Source: Gammaproteobacteria bacterium (GTDB lineage: Bacteria; Pseudomonadota; Gammaproteobacteria; SZUA-152). From it: a stretch of 34,401 bases of DNA. Numbering within the stretch: position 1 is the stretch's first letter; each line of letters begins with the position of its first letter. The stretch lies in the NCBI GenBank assembly GCA_013151575.1, contig JAADHZ010000098.1:1-34401 (forward strand), read 5' to 3'. This document shows positions 1 through 6,703 of the stretch, one piece after another. The position numbers and the translations under genes were made by a program. The notes below the pieces were generated by a model. The model made no database searches. It had not been told where the DNA came from and worked only from the letters and a program-made list of their open reading frames with translations.

Positions 1-30
1 CTTTCGCAGTCAACAAAAACTTCATCGACT

Positions 31-682
31 CTACCACCAAACCTTCGTGGCCGCTGCCTTCGCTTGACACACAGGTATGGGCAAAGGATTAACATTGAGA
101 TAGCGTTTGAGTCGTTCCCAGGTAAAACTTCGCCGTCCACTGCGTCGATTTAGCCACTTATGCAGCAGCTCCATCGTGTGTTGCAATACAGCGTACAGCC
201 CAGCCAAATTACCCACTACTCCGAAGTAGTTGTAACTTCCTCGTCAAAGATTTCAGCAGCTCAGAGGTCTTCATATGCCGCTTCTCCCTGATATAGTCTG
301 ACAGGTTACGTTTCGCTGTTTGCAGTCTTTTTCTGCCCTTTCGGCGAAACAGATGCAGCTTTCCTTTGCTGCCTGAATCCCAATAGAATTCAAAGTTCAG
401 AAAACAGAATCGATTCTTCAGCCCAGGTTGGAATCGACTAAAGCGCAGGATACGTGTTTTATCCTCTGCCACCTCCAAATTGAATTTCTCCAATCTGCTG
501 GGAAGCACTTTGTAAAATCGCTCTGCATCTCTGGCGTACTGAAATGCGCAAACAAAATCATCGGCAAATCTGCAGATGATCGCATCACCTTCACCGTGGG
601 GTTTAACCACTTTCTCGAACCATTCATCAATAACAGTGTGCAGGTAGATATTCGCAAGTATCGGGGGAGACGCTACCATCTC
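31..682 (-). pseudogene. Group II intron reverse transcriptase/maturase, truncated and frameshifted
   Basis: This is the 3' part of an intron-encoded reverse transcriptase. Reading leftwards, it begins at the palm motif ASPPILANIYLH, continues to the catalytic FADDF box (RT domain 5), and then through the thumb. A second frame carries NYFGVVGNLAGLY and the family's usual ending, LNRRSGRRSFTWERLKRYL, with a stop at 31-33. The frames change near 209-235: the first runs ...LTRKLQLLRSSG-stop, while the second resumes at NYFGVVGN. Intact relatives read roughly LxRKLRGHxxYFGVxGN here, so a few bases appear lost. The 5' half (fingers, RT0-4) is absent: a stop lies near 722, and the residues before ASPP (VGALGEM) do not match the expected GTPQGG. 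Intron domains V and VI would lie left of position 1. Non-functional relic; family call is firm, exact left and right breakpoints are not. Confidence 0.85.
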
Positions 683-683
683 G

Positions 684-712
684 CCTAAAGCGCCTACTTT
701 TGGTGGTTTAGG
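684..712. repeat. Imperfect hairpin at the truncated edge of the intron relic
   Basis: CCTAAAGCGCC and GGTGGTTTAGG form an imperfect inverted repeat (9 of 11 pairs) around a short T-rich loop. Its left 22 bases recur with three mismatches at 27106-27127. It sits exactly where reverse-transcriptase homology stops, so it may mark the recombination or deletion junction. Confidence 0.5.
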
Positions 713-791
713 ACATTTCAGCTAGCGATCCCATCGTCCCGGAATTGATCAGGGGTTCCTTGAGCGCAAACTCTGATTTATCCGTATTATT

Positions 792-815
792 CGTCATTCC
801 GGCGCCGGGATGACG
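792..815. repeat. 24-bp REP-like palindrome
   Basis: CGTCATTCCGGC is followed directly by GCCGGGATGACG, an almost perfect palindrome with one mismatched pair. Short CGTCAT..CCGG..ATGACG palindromes are a common dispersed intergenic repeat type in proteobacteria (general knowledge). It lies about 36 bp past the ampD stop, but no T-run follows on that strand, so a classical terminator is not supported. Confidence 0.55.
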
Positions 816-850
816 GTAGTATTAGGCTTAAAATAAGTGCTATTCACCGC

Positions 851-1399
851 CTACCTCAATAGCTGTCGAAATGCTGCCCAGTCGAACAACGGCCCGGGGT
901 CGGTCTTGCGACCGGGAGCAATGTCGCTGTGGCCGGTGATGCGCGCAGGGGTAATGCCGGGATAACGATGCATTAGCGCCCGGGTCAAGGTTGCCAATTG
1001 TTCGTACTGCACCGGCTCGAAGGCTTGCTGGTCGCAGCCCTCCAGTTCAATGCCGATGGAAAAATCATTGCAGCGTTCCCGACCCTCGAAGCAGGACTGC
1101 CCCGCATGCCAGGCGCGCTGTCCAAAGGGCACGTACTGGACGATCTCGCCATCGCGGCGAATGAACACGTGGGCGGACACGGTAAGTCGGCAAATGTCAG
1201 CAAACTCCGGGTGGGCATTCCCGCCCAGTGTGTTGCAGAACAGCGCGTCGATCCATGGGCCGCCGAACTCGCCCGCAGGCAGGCTAATGGCGTGAATGAC
1301 CAGCAGATCAATAACGCTGCCTAGCGGGCGAGCATCAACATTGGGCGAGGCCACTTGTCGGGCATTTTCCAGCAGGCCGCTGTGTGGGTCGATGCGCAT
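851..1399 (-). CDS. ampD: 1,6-anhydro-N-acetylmuramyl-L-alanine amidase AmpD
   Basis: Cytoplasmic zinc amidase that cuts the stem peptide from anhydromuropeptides during peptidoglycan recycling and so controls AmpR-dependent beta-lactamase induction where AmpR exists. The Amidase_2 fold is clear. VIHAISLP supplies the first zinc His, ITGHSD the second His, and RKTDPGP the zinc Asp; GIELEG carries the conserved Glu of the family. The 182-residue length and the opening MRIDPHSGLLENARQVASPN fit AmpD; the preferred start is the ATG at 1397-1399. An in-frame start five codons earlier (1414) cannot be excluded. The gene diverges from the DUF2835 gene across 93 bp. No ampE follows, since the next sequence downstream is the intron relic. 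No signal peptide, as expected. Confidence 0.95.
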   Translation of the reverse strand: MRIDPHSGLLENARQVASPNVDARPLGSVIDLLVIHAISLPAGEFGGPWIDALFCNTLGGNAHPEFADICRLTVSAHVFIRRDGEIVQYVPFGQRAWHAGQSCFEGRERCNDFSIGIELEGCDQQAFEPVQYEQLATLTRALMHRYPGITPARITGHSDIAPGRKTDPGPLFDWAAFRQLLR

Positions 1400-1492
1400 G
1401 GACGAGGGGTGCATGGCCGCAGTGTCGATGGTCTGCCATCTCCTGTCCAGCCACCTCTGGACTCTCGCCCCTCATTTTCGGACACTGTGCCC

Positions 1493-1717
1493 ATGCGCGC
1501 ATATCGCTTCCGACTCTCCATTCCCGCCGAGGAATATCTGGCTTACTACCAGGGCACCGCAAGCCAAGTGGTGGTGGCTCTGAGCAATGGCGTGAATCTA
1601 CAGTTTCCTGCTGGGAACCTGCGCCCCTTTGTATCGCACGAGGGGGTGTACGGGCGGTTCGTGTTGCGGGTGGATGACAACAACAAACTCCAGAACCTGG
1701 AACGGGTGGGCGACTGA
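1493..1717 (+). CDS. DUF2835 family protein
   Basis: A 74-residue protein with the hallmark pattern of DUF2835: YRFRLSIPAEEYLAYYQG, VVVALSNGVNLQFPAGNLRPFV, HEGVYGRFVLRVDDNNKL. The family is small, cytoplasmic, found mainly in gammaproteobacteria, and has no known function. The ATG at 1493 was chosen because family similarity begins there; the open frame extends upstream to 1355 but that part overlaps ampD and looks unlike any protein. The stop codon overlaps the start of the sugar kinase gene (TGATG), so the two are probably co-transcribed and translationally coupled. No clear Shine-Dalgarno is visible before 1493. Confidence 0.85.
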   Translation: MRAYRFRLSIPAEEYLAYYQGTASQVVVALSNGVNLQFPAGNLRPFVSHEGVYGRFVLRVDDNNKLQNLERVGD

Positions 1718-2634
1718 TGCGCATTGGCATCGACCTCGGCGGCACCAAAATCGAGGGTGTCGGGCTGGGGGAGTCGGGCCAGGTGCTGGCGCGCGTTCGG
1801 GTGCCCACTCCCGCGGGTGATTATCCGGCGACGCTGGCAGCTATCGTAAAACTGGTGGCAGCGCTGGAGTCCAAGGCCGGGCAGATAGGGCGCGTGGGGC
1901 TTGCCATTCCCGGAGCGTTAGAGCCGATCAGTGGGCAGGTTAAAAACGCCAATTCTGTGTGCTTGAACGGGCAGCCGCTACGTGACGATCTGGCGCAGGC
2001 CCTACGGCGTGAGGTGCGGCTAGCCAATGACGCCGATTGTTTTGCTCTGTCTGAGGCCACCGATGGTGCGGGAGCTGGTGCTACTGTAGTGTTCGGAGTG
2101 ATTGTGGGTACCGGGACCGGCGGTGGAGTGGTGGTGAACGGGCGGTTGTTGTCGGGCCCCAATGCCATTGCCGGGGAGTGGGGGCACAATCCCCTGCCCT
2201 GGCCCCGTGCCGACGAGTTGCCGGGGCCAGTTTGTTACTGCGGCAAGCATGGCTGCATCGAAACATTTCTTTCCGGGCCGGGGTTGGCTGCCGATTTTGT
2301 CCGCGCCGGTGGAAGGCAACTGGACGCGGCGGCCATCGGTTTGCTGGCCCGGCGGAGGGAGCCGGAGGCCTTGGCCTGCGTGGCCCGTTACGTGGATCGC
2401 ATGGCGCGCTCGCTGGCTGCGGTGATCAATCTGTTGGACCCGGACGTGATCGTGCTGGGGGGCGGCCTTTCTCAACTGGATATTCTGTACGAGGCCGTAC
2501 CGGCCCGTTGGGGGCGTTACGTTTTTTCGGCGACCGGCTCGGCGGGTGACGATGAGCCGGTGCGCACGCGTCTGCTGGCCCCACGTTTTGGTGATGCCAG
2601 CGGGGTGCGTGGGGCGGCGTGGCTGTGGGACTGA
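1717..2634 (+). CDS. mak: ROK-family fructokinase-like sugar kinase
   Basis: ATP-dependent cytoplasmic hexose kinase of the ROK family, closest by eye to E. coli Mak, which makes fructose 6-phosphate. The 305 residues start with the phosphate-binding DLGGTK (6-11). LANDAD holds the catalytic Asp105, GTGTGGG (131-137) is the second nucleotide loop, and EWGHNPLPW followed by CYCGKHGC gives the ROK zinc site (His157, Cys173, Cys175, Cys180). DPDVIVLGGG and the terminal GVRGAAWLW are also typical of Mak. The ATG overlaps the stop of the DUF2835 gene. Substrate (fructose, mannose, or N-acetylglucosamine as in NagK) cannot be settled from sequence; the Mak-like C terminus favours fructose. Confidence 0.85.
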   Translation: MRIGIDLGGTKIEGVGLGESGQVLARVRVPTPAGDYPATLAAIVKLVAALESKAGQIGRVGLAIPGALEPISGQVKNANSVCLNGQPLRDDLAQALRREVRLANDADCFALSEATDGAGAGATVVFGVIVGTGTGGGVVVNGRLLSGPNAIAGEWGHNPLPWPRADELPGPVCYCGKHGCIETFLSGPGLAADFVRAGGRQLDAAAIGLLARRREPEALACVARYVDRMARSLAAVINLLDPDVIVLGGGLSQLDILYEAVPARWGRYVFSATGSAGDDEPVRTRLLAPRFGDASGVRGAAWLWD

Positions 2635-2650
2635 GTGGTGGCGCAGCCGG

Positions 2651-2938
2651 TCAGGAAATAATCGGAATCAACGGGCGATCACTGCGCACGCCATCAAGTT
2701 TGCAGCCGGTCAAATCGGCCCCGTCCAAGTCAGCGCCGCGCAGGTCGGCCCCGCTGAGGTCGGCCAGTCGCAGGTCGGCATCACGCAGGTTGGCCCTGCG
2801 CAGGTCAGCATCGCGCAGTTCGTATTGCACCAGATTGGCATTTTCCAAATTGCTCTCACGCAGGTCGGCGCCGTTGAGGCTACTCCGTTCTGAGGTCAGC
2901 AATTGGCTGAGGCCTTTGCGGTCGAAGATGACGATCAT
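2651..2938 (-). CDS. Short pentapeptide-repeat protein
   Basis: A 95-residue protein made largely of A(D/N)LxX pentapeptides: about ten consecutive repeats from [16 protein letters not shown] to [14 protein letters not shown]. Such proteins fold as a right-handed quadrilateral beta-helix; roles vary from DNA mimicry (Qnr, MfpA) to unknown. At about ten coils this is shorter than gyrase-protecting members, so no resistance role is claimed. It starts five bases after the stop of the degenerate GGDEF gene on the same strand, so they are probably one operon. The first 20 residues ([14 protein letters not shown]) are not repeat-like. No signal peptide. The DNA itself is repetitive because of the coding repeat (CAGGTCGGC on the + strand). 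Confidence 0.8.
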   Translation of the reverse strand: MIVIFDRKGLSQLLTSERSSLNGADLRESNLENANLVQYELRDADLRRANLRDADLRLADLSGADLRGADLDGADLTGCKLDGVRSDRPLIPIIS

Positions 2939-2943
2939 TCGTC

Positions 2944-4473
2944 TTATCCTTTAATGATTTGTTGGCAGGCGGATGCTTCCGCCTCGGCTAGCGCGCCGCG
3001 CGCACGTTCCAGCACCTCGGCCGCATTATTATCGCGGTGGCCATGAATCAGCGTATAACCACAGCAGAAGCCACAGATGTGTTCGTCCTCAATGGCTGGG
3101 TGTTGTTTCTGTTGGTGGAGAAACAGCGCGTGCAGACGTTCCAGACGGGAAGTGGCGCTGTCGGCTTTCATGCCGAACATGAGCAGTACAAATTGGCCAT
3201 CTTCCAGCTGCGCCACATAATCAACTTTGCGGGCATTATCGCGAAGAGTGCGGCCAAGCACCTTGATGGCCTGCTCCCGCTGTTCTGGGGTGAGCGGGTC
3301 CAACCCTGACAGGTGCAACGCGGCGGTGCAAACGTCGGCCCCGCGCCGGGCAAAATCGTAGGCGCGGGTGAAATCGATATCGAACTGACGTTGATTAGGC
3401 AGGCCTGTGAGGGAATCGGTGAGCTGGTGGCGTTCGAGCAGTTGCCGTTTTTTGTCGAGCTTCCGGTGAATGAGGCCGATAGTGGGCAGGATCTCTGCGG
3501 TTTCACGTAGCAGAGGGGTGGGTAGACCGTTATCGGGCAGTGTGTCTTCCGTCAGGCGGTTGAGCAGGCCTTTGACGTTCTCAAAATCCGTGCTCAGTCG
3601 CCGCATGGCGAAACGGAGCAGAAAAATGACCACGCCCACAGCGAGCAGTAGTGCAGAAATATTGAAGGTCACCAAGCTGAAAAAACTGGGCAGAGAGGCC
3701 GGGGCTTTTTCAGTTAAGCTCAATTGCCAGTTGGTACCATCGATGGCCAGTGTGCTGGAGTGGGTGTTGTGCTCACCGTCAAGGTTGATCTGCCGGGCGA
3801 TGATCTCGCCGTGGCCGTCGCGCAAGGTCAGGTTTTGGTTGGCGTTAGCGCTGTTTTTCACCAGTTCGCGTAGGGTGTCAAGTCGAAAGCTGACGATCAA
3901 CGTGCCGATGGGGTTTTCCGCCTCGTCCAACACCGGGGCGGTCAGGTCGTAGTGCTCGTTGCGCGGGTCCTGGCGATGCACAGGCGGCACTGGGACGCCC
4001 CCTCCCTGGCTGATTCGGACCAGATCGGAAAAACATTGCGGACCAAGCTGGTGACCCGCGGGTTCGCCCAGCACCTGTCCATTTTCGGCAAGCAGGGCGA
4101 CGCCGATGGCTTGCGGCAAAAAGCGACGCATTTGTAACGCCCATGCCTGCGCGCCGGAGGTGTCGTTGTACTCCAGAATATCCTGGGTGGTGGGTTGTAC
4201 AGCAACATTGCCGACAATCTGGCGCAGCAGCAGCAGTTGCCCATGAATACTTTCAGCCTTGTCCGACAAATGTTGCGCAACAGCTTCGGAGGGCTGGAAA
4301 TGGTTGCGGGCCAGCAATAGGTTAGCCGCAATGATGGCGAGAAACAGGGCGACAATGACCGCCACACCGACATAAGCCATCAGTTTGACGGACAGGCCTC
4401 TCCGCTGTGTTGAGGTGGGAGGCTGTTCTGCGGAATATACAATGGGGCCGTTATGTTCACTTGCTTGATGCAT
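2944..4473 (-). CDS. Membrane sensor protein with degenerate GGDEF domain
   Basis: A 509-residue inner-membrane protein. Transmembrane helix 1 is near 33-53 and helix 2 near 267-287, enclosing a roughly 210-residue periplasmic region with a Cache-like pattern ([31 protein letters not shown]). A linker follows, then a GGDEF-type domain from [17 protein letters not shown] (349-365). The signature is lost: where active diguanylate cyclases have GGDEF this protein reads EDGQF (424-428), and the first metal-binding Asp (LDxD) is replaced in LHLSGLD. It is therefore probably not a cyclase and may bind nucleotide or act by protein contact; this is inference. No EAL domain is attached. The pentapeptide-repeat gene follows five bases downstream. 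The 4474-4667 spacer separates it from the divergent envelope cluster. Confidence 0.8.
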   Translation of the reverse strand: MHQASEHNGPIVYSAEQPPTSTQRRGLSVKLMAYVGVAVIVALFLAIIAANLLLARNHFQPSEAVAQHLSDKAESIHGQLLLLRQIVGNVAVQPTTQDILEYNDTSGAQAWALQMRRFLPQAIGVALLAENGQVLGEPAGHQLGPQCFSDLVRISQGGGVPVPPVHRQDPRNEHYDLTAPVLDEAENPIGTLIVSFRLDTLRELVKNSANANQNLTLRDGHGEIIARQINLDGEHNTHSSTLAIDGTNWQLSLTEKAPASLPSFFSLVTFNISALLLAVGVVIFLLRFAMRRLSTDFENVKGLLNRLTEDTLPDNGLPTPLLRETAEILPTIGLIHRKLDKKRQLLERHQLTDSLTGLPNQRQFDIDFTRAYDFARRGADVCTAALHLSGLDPLTPEQREQAIKVLGRTLRDNARKVDYVAQLEDGQFVLLMFGMKADSATSRLERLHALFLHQQKQHPAIEDEHICGFCCGYTLIHGHRDNNAAEVLERARGALAEAEASACQQIIKG

Positions 4474-4667
4474 TGGGCTTCGGTTCCTTTATCTGACGAG
4501 GGTGGGTTCGTCGTGGCTACATTTTACGACACATAGGGAGGGGAGTGAAACTGATATTTTTTATGTGGAATTTGTTGTTTTGCCCTCGTCCCGTTGCCCG
4601 CTAGCGTTGGGTTGTGATGGGTGATGGGGTATGCTTGCGGCGTGAAAAAAAGCTTGAGTGGTGCAGT

Positions 4668-5198
4668 ATGAAACAGGTTTGGACAAGGCTGCTGTTGGGC
4701 GGGTTATGTATCGCAGCTACAGCGGCGGCGGCATCGACGCTCGAAGCCACCTTTCAACAGCTGGATGCAGAGGCGGAAAAAGCCCTCGGCGAAGTGCTAG
4801 TGCTGGGGGCCGAAATGGCCTTGCTGGAGGAATCCCGAACGATTCCACTCAATAACCGGTTAGAAGTGCTGGTATCGATTGAGCCCAGCCCTTTTTTTCG
4901 GTTGGAAGCGGTGCAGCTTCAAGTGGACGGCAAAACCGTCAGTTCTTACACCTACACGCTTAATGAACTAACGGCGCTAAGCAGCGGTGGTGCTCATTCA
5001 CTGTTTCGAGGCGAGCTACCGGCTGGTCGGCATCAACTGGTCGCCGTCCTGTTAGGACGTTTCCCCGAGGATGCCGAATTCAAACGCGAGGTGGCATTCA
5101 TACTAGTCTCAGGAAGCGGGCCTCGCGTGATGGAGCTACGGGTGGAATCCGGGGATGAAAAAACCCCTCCCGGGTTTTTCGTGAAAGAATGGAAGTAA
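4668..5198 (+). CDS. Exported protein of unknown function, first gene of the envelope cluster
   Basis: The 176-residue product begins MKQVWTRLLLGGLCIAATAAAAS, a good Sec signal peptide, so it is probably periplasmic. A short helical part (EATFQQLDAEAEKALGEV) is followed by a beta-rich part with the pattern LEAVQLQVDGK, SLFRGELPAGRHQLVAVLLG, and FILVSGSGPRVMELRVES, suggesting an immunoglobulin-like or ligand-binding sandwich (inference). I chose ATG 4668 because it places the charged n-region right at the start; an in-frame ATG at 4614 would add 18 unlikely residues. Its end overlaps the next gene by 10 bp, implying coupled translation. I do not recognise a named family; its place at the head of the TPR/ExbB/ExbD/AgmX run is the best clue. 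Confidence 0.75.
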   Translation: MKQVWTRLLLGGLCIAATAAAASTLEATFQQLDAEAEKALGEVLVLGAEMALLEESRTIPLNNRLEVLVSIEPSPFFRLEAVQLQVDGKTVSSYTYTLNELTALSSGGAHSLFRGELPAGRHQLVAVLLGRFPEDAEFKREVAFILVSGSGPRVMELRVESGDEKTPPGFFVKEWK

Positions 5199-6703
5199 TC
5201 TTGATTGTCCTGAAGTTCAGCAAATCATTGTGCGCGATGCTGATAGTCCCAGCCCTGTGTTTCGGCACGGGTGTGTCTGCTGCCGCAGCGCTGAAAACCA
5301 CCCCGGTGTCTCAAGAGGCTGTTGCCTGGGAAGGAATAAAATCCCCCCTCCTTCGAGCTGCGCAGTTCGAGCTGTTGATGAGGCGCCCCGTTGCTGCGAT
5401 CACCCGTCTGCTGGCCGATCAATCACAGGGATACTTTGCCCGGCATCCGGCTCAGGCCCGGCTAGTGTTGGGGGGTATCTATCTGGCTTACGGCGCCCAC
5501 TACAAGGCCGAGAGTATTTTTCAGGGCTTGACGATAGCGGAGCAGCCCCAGGGCCTTCGCGACATGGCGCGGTATCAACTCGCCCGGTTGCAATTTCAGC
5601 GCGGCCAGCCGGACGAGGCTCTTGACTCCCTGGGGCGCATCGACGGTGAGTTGCCAGCGAAAATGCAACAGGAACGCATGCTGTTGTCCTCACTACTATT
5701 TTTGCAGGACGATCAATTCGACGAAGCTGAGGATAATCTGCGCAGCATGGAGCACCAGGCGCAGAGGGACGACTCGGACGCCACATCGACCTGGGCCGCT
5801 TACGGCCGCTTCAATCTTGGTGTGACCCTGTTCCGACAAGGGCGGGAGCAGGAGGGCCGCAAACTGTTGGAGGCCGTAGGTAAAATGCCCGCAGACAACA
5901 GCGAAATTCGGGCCTTGCGGGACAAGGCGAATCTGACGCTGGCGTTCAGTTATCTCGGTCTGAATGAGCCGGATGCGGCACAGAAATATTTTGCCAAAAC
6001 CCGGCTGGAGGGGCCGTTGTCCAACAAGGCGCTGCTGGGGCTAGGACGGGCGTATGCCGCCCGAGGCGAGTACAAAAAGGCCTTGACGCCATGGATGCAG
6101 CTCACCAAACGTGACGCCAGCGACCCTTCGGTGCAGGACGGGTTGCTGGCAGTGCCTTTTGCTTTTGGCAAATTGGAGGCATTGAAACAGTCACTGGGGT
6201 ACTACCAGTCTGCGCTGAATGTTTATCAGCAGGAAATGAAACAAGTTCACACCGCAGAGGCCGCAGTCAACAACAGAGCGTTGCTGGACAGCTTAGTGCG
6301 AGGGGTCAGCAGTGAGGCGCTGAAGCAGCGCTGGTTTCTCGCAGATTTATCGGATGTGCCAGGGGCCCGGTATTTGTGGCCATTGTTTTCCACCCACGAA
6401 TTTCAGGAAACATTAAAAAACTACACCCGGATATACCGCTCTCGGGACACGCTGACGCACTGGTCTGCACGGCTTGGCAGCGGTGATATCGACCCGCAAC
6501 TGCGTCGTAGCTTGCAAGACCGCATCGATGCGTTGGAGAAAAAACTGAGCACAACGCAACAGCGCCTCGGCACTCACCTCACGCAATTGGCGCTAATGGA
6601 ACTGAACCGGCGCAAACAGCGTCTGGTGAGTTATGCCGCTGAAGTACGATTTTCCATGGCTCAAATTTATGATTACGCCGCCAAGCGCTGGGGAGGAGAG
6701 TAA
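5189..6703 (+). CDS. Exported TPR-repeat protein
   Basis: A 504-residue protein with a signal peptide (hydrophobic SLCAMLIVPALCFGTG, then AAA) and an alpha-helical repeat body. TPR-like pairs recur from about residue 55 to 330, for example ARLVLGGIYLAYGAHYKAESIF, ARYQLARLQFQRGQPDEALDSL, and ALLGLGRAYAARGEYKKAL. The C-terminal 170 residues are different: they contain the YLWPLFSTHEFQETLKNY segment and a probable coiled coil near 430-490 (RIDALEKKLSTTQQRLGTHL). It is probably a periplasmic scaffold. The start ATG lies inside the previous gene; the stop overlaps the next start (TAATG), so all three are coupled. No enzyme motif is visible. Confidence 0.8.
   Translation: MEVILIVLKFSKSLCAMLIVPALCFGTGVSAAAALKTTPVSQEAVAWEGIKSPLLRAAQFELLMRRPVAAITRLLADQSQGYFARHPAQARLVLGGIYLAYGAHYKAESIFQGLTIAEQPQGLRDMARYQLARLQFQRGQPDEALDSLGRIDGELPAKMQQERMLLSSLLFLQDDQFDEAEDNLRSMEHQAQRDDSDATSTWAAYGRFNLGVTLFRQGREQEGRKLLEAVGKMPADNSEIRALRDKANLTLAFSYLGLNEPDAAQKYFAKTRLEGPLSNKALLGLGRAYAARGEYKKALTPWMQLTKRDASDPSVQDGLLAVPFAFGKLEALKQSLGYYQSALNVYQQEMKQVHTAEAAVNNRALLDSLVRGVSSEALKQRWFLADLSDVPGARYLWPLFSTHEFQETLKNYTRIYRSRDTLTHWSARLGSGDIDPQLRRSLQDRIDALEKKLSTTQQRLGTHLTQLALMELNRRKQRLVSYAAEVRFSMAQIYDYAAKRWGGE

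Noticed and set aside
2690-2900. Regular CAGGTCGGC repeats that resemble a repeat array
   Set aside because: They encode the pentapeptide repeats on the minus strand, with no spacers; not a CRISPR.
4614-4667. Earlier start for the first cluster gene
   Set aside because: It would put 18 polar residues before a good signal peptide; ATG 4668 is the better fit.
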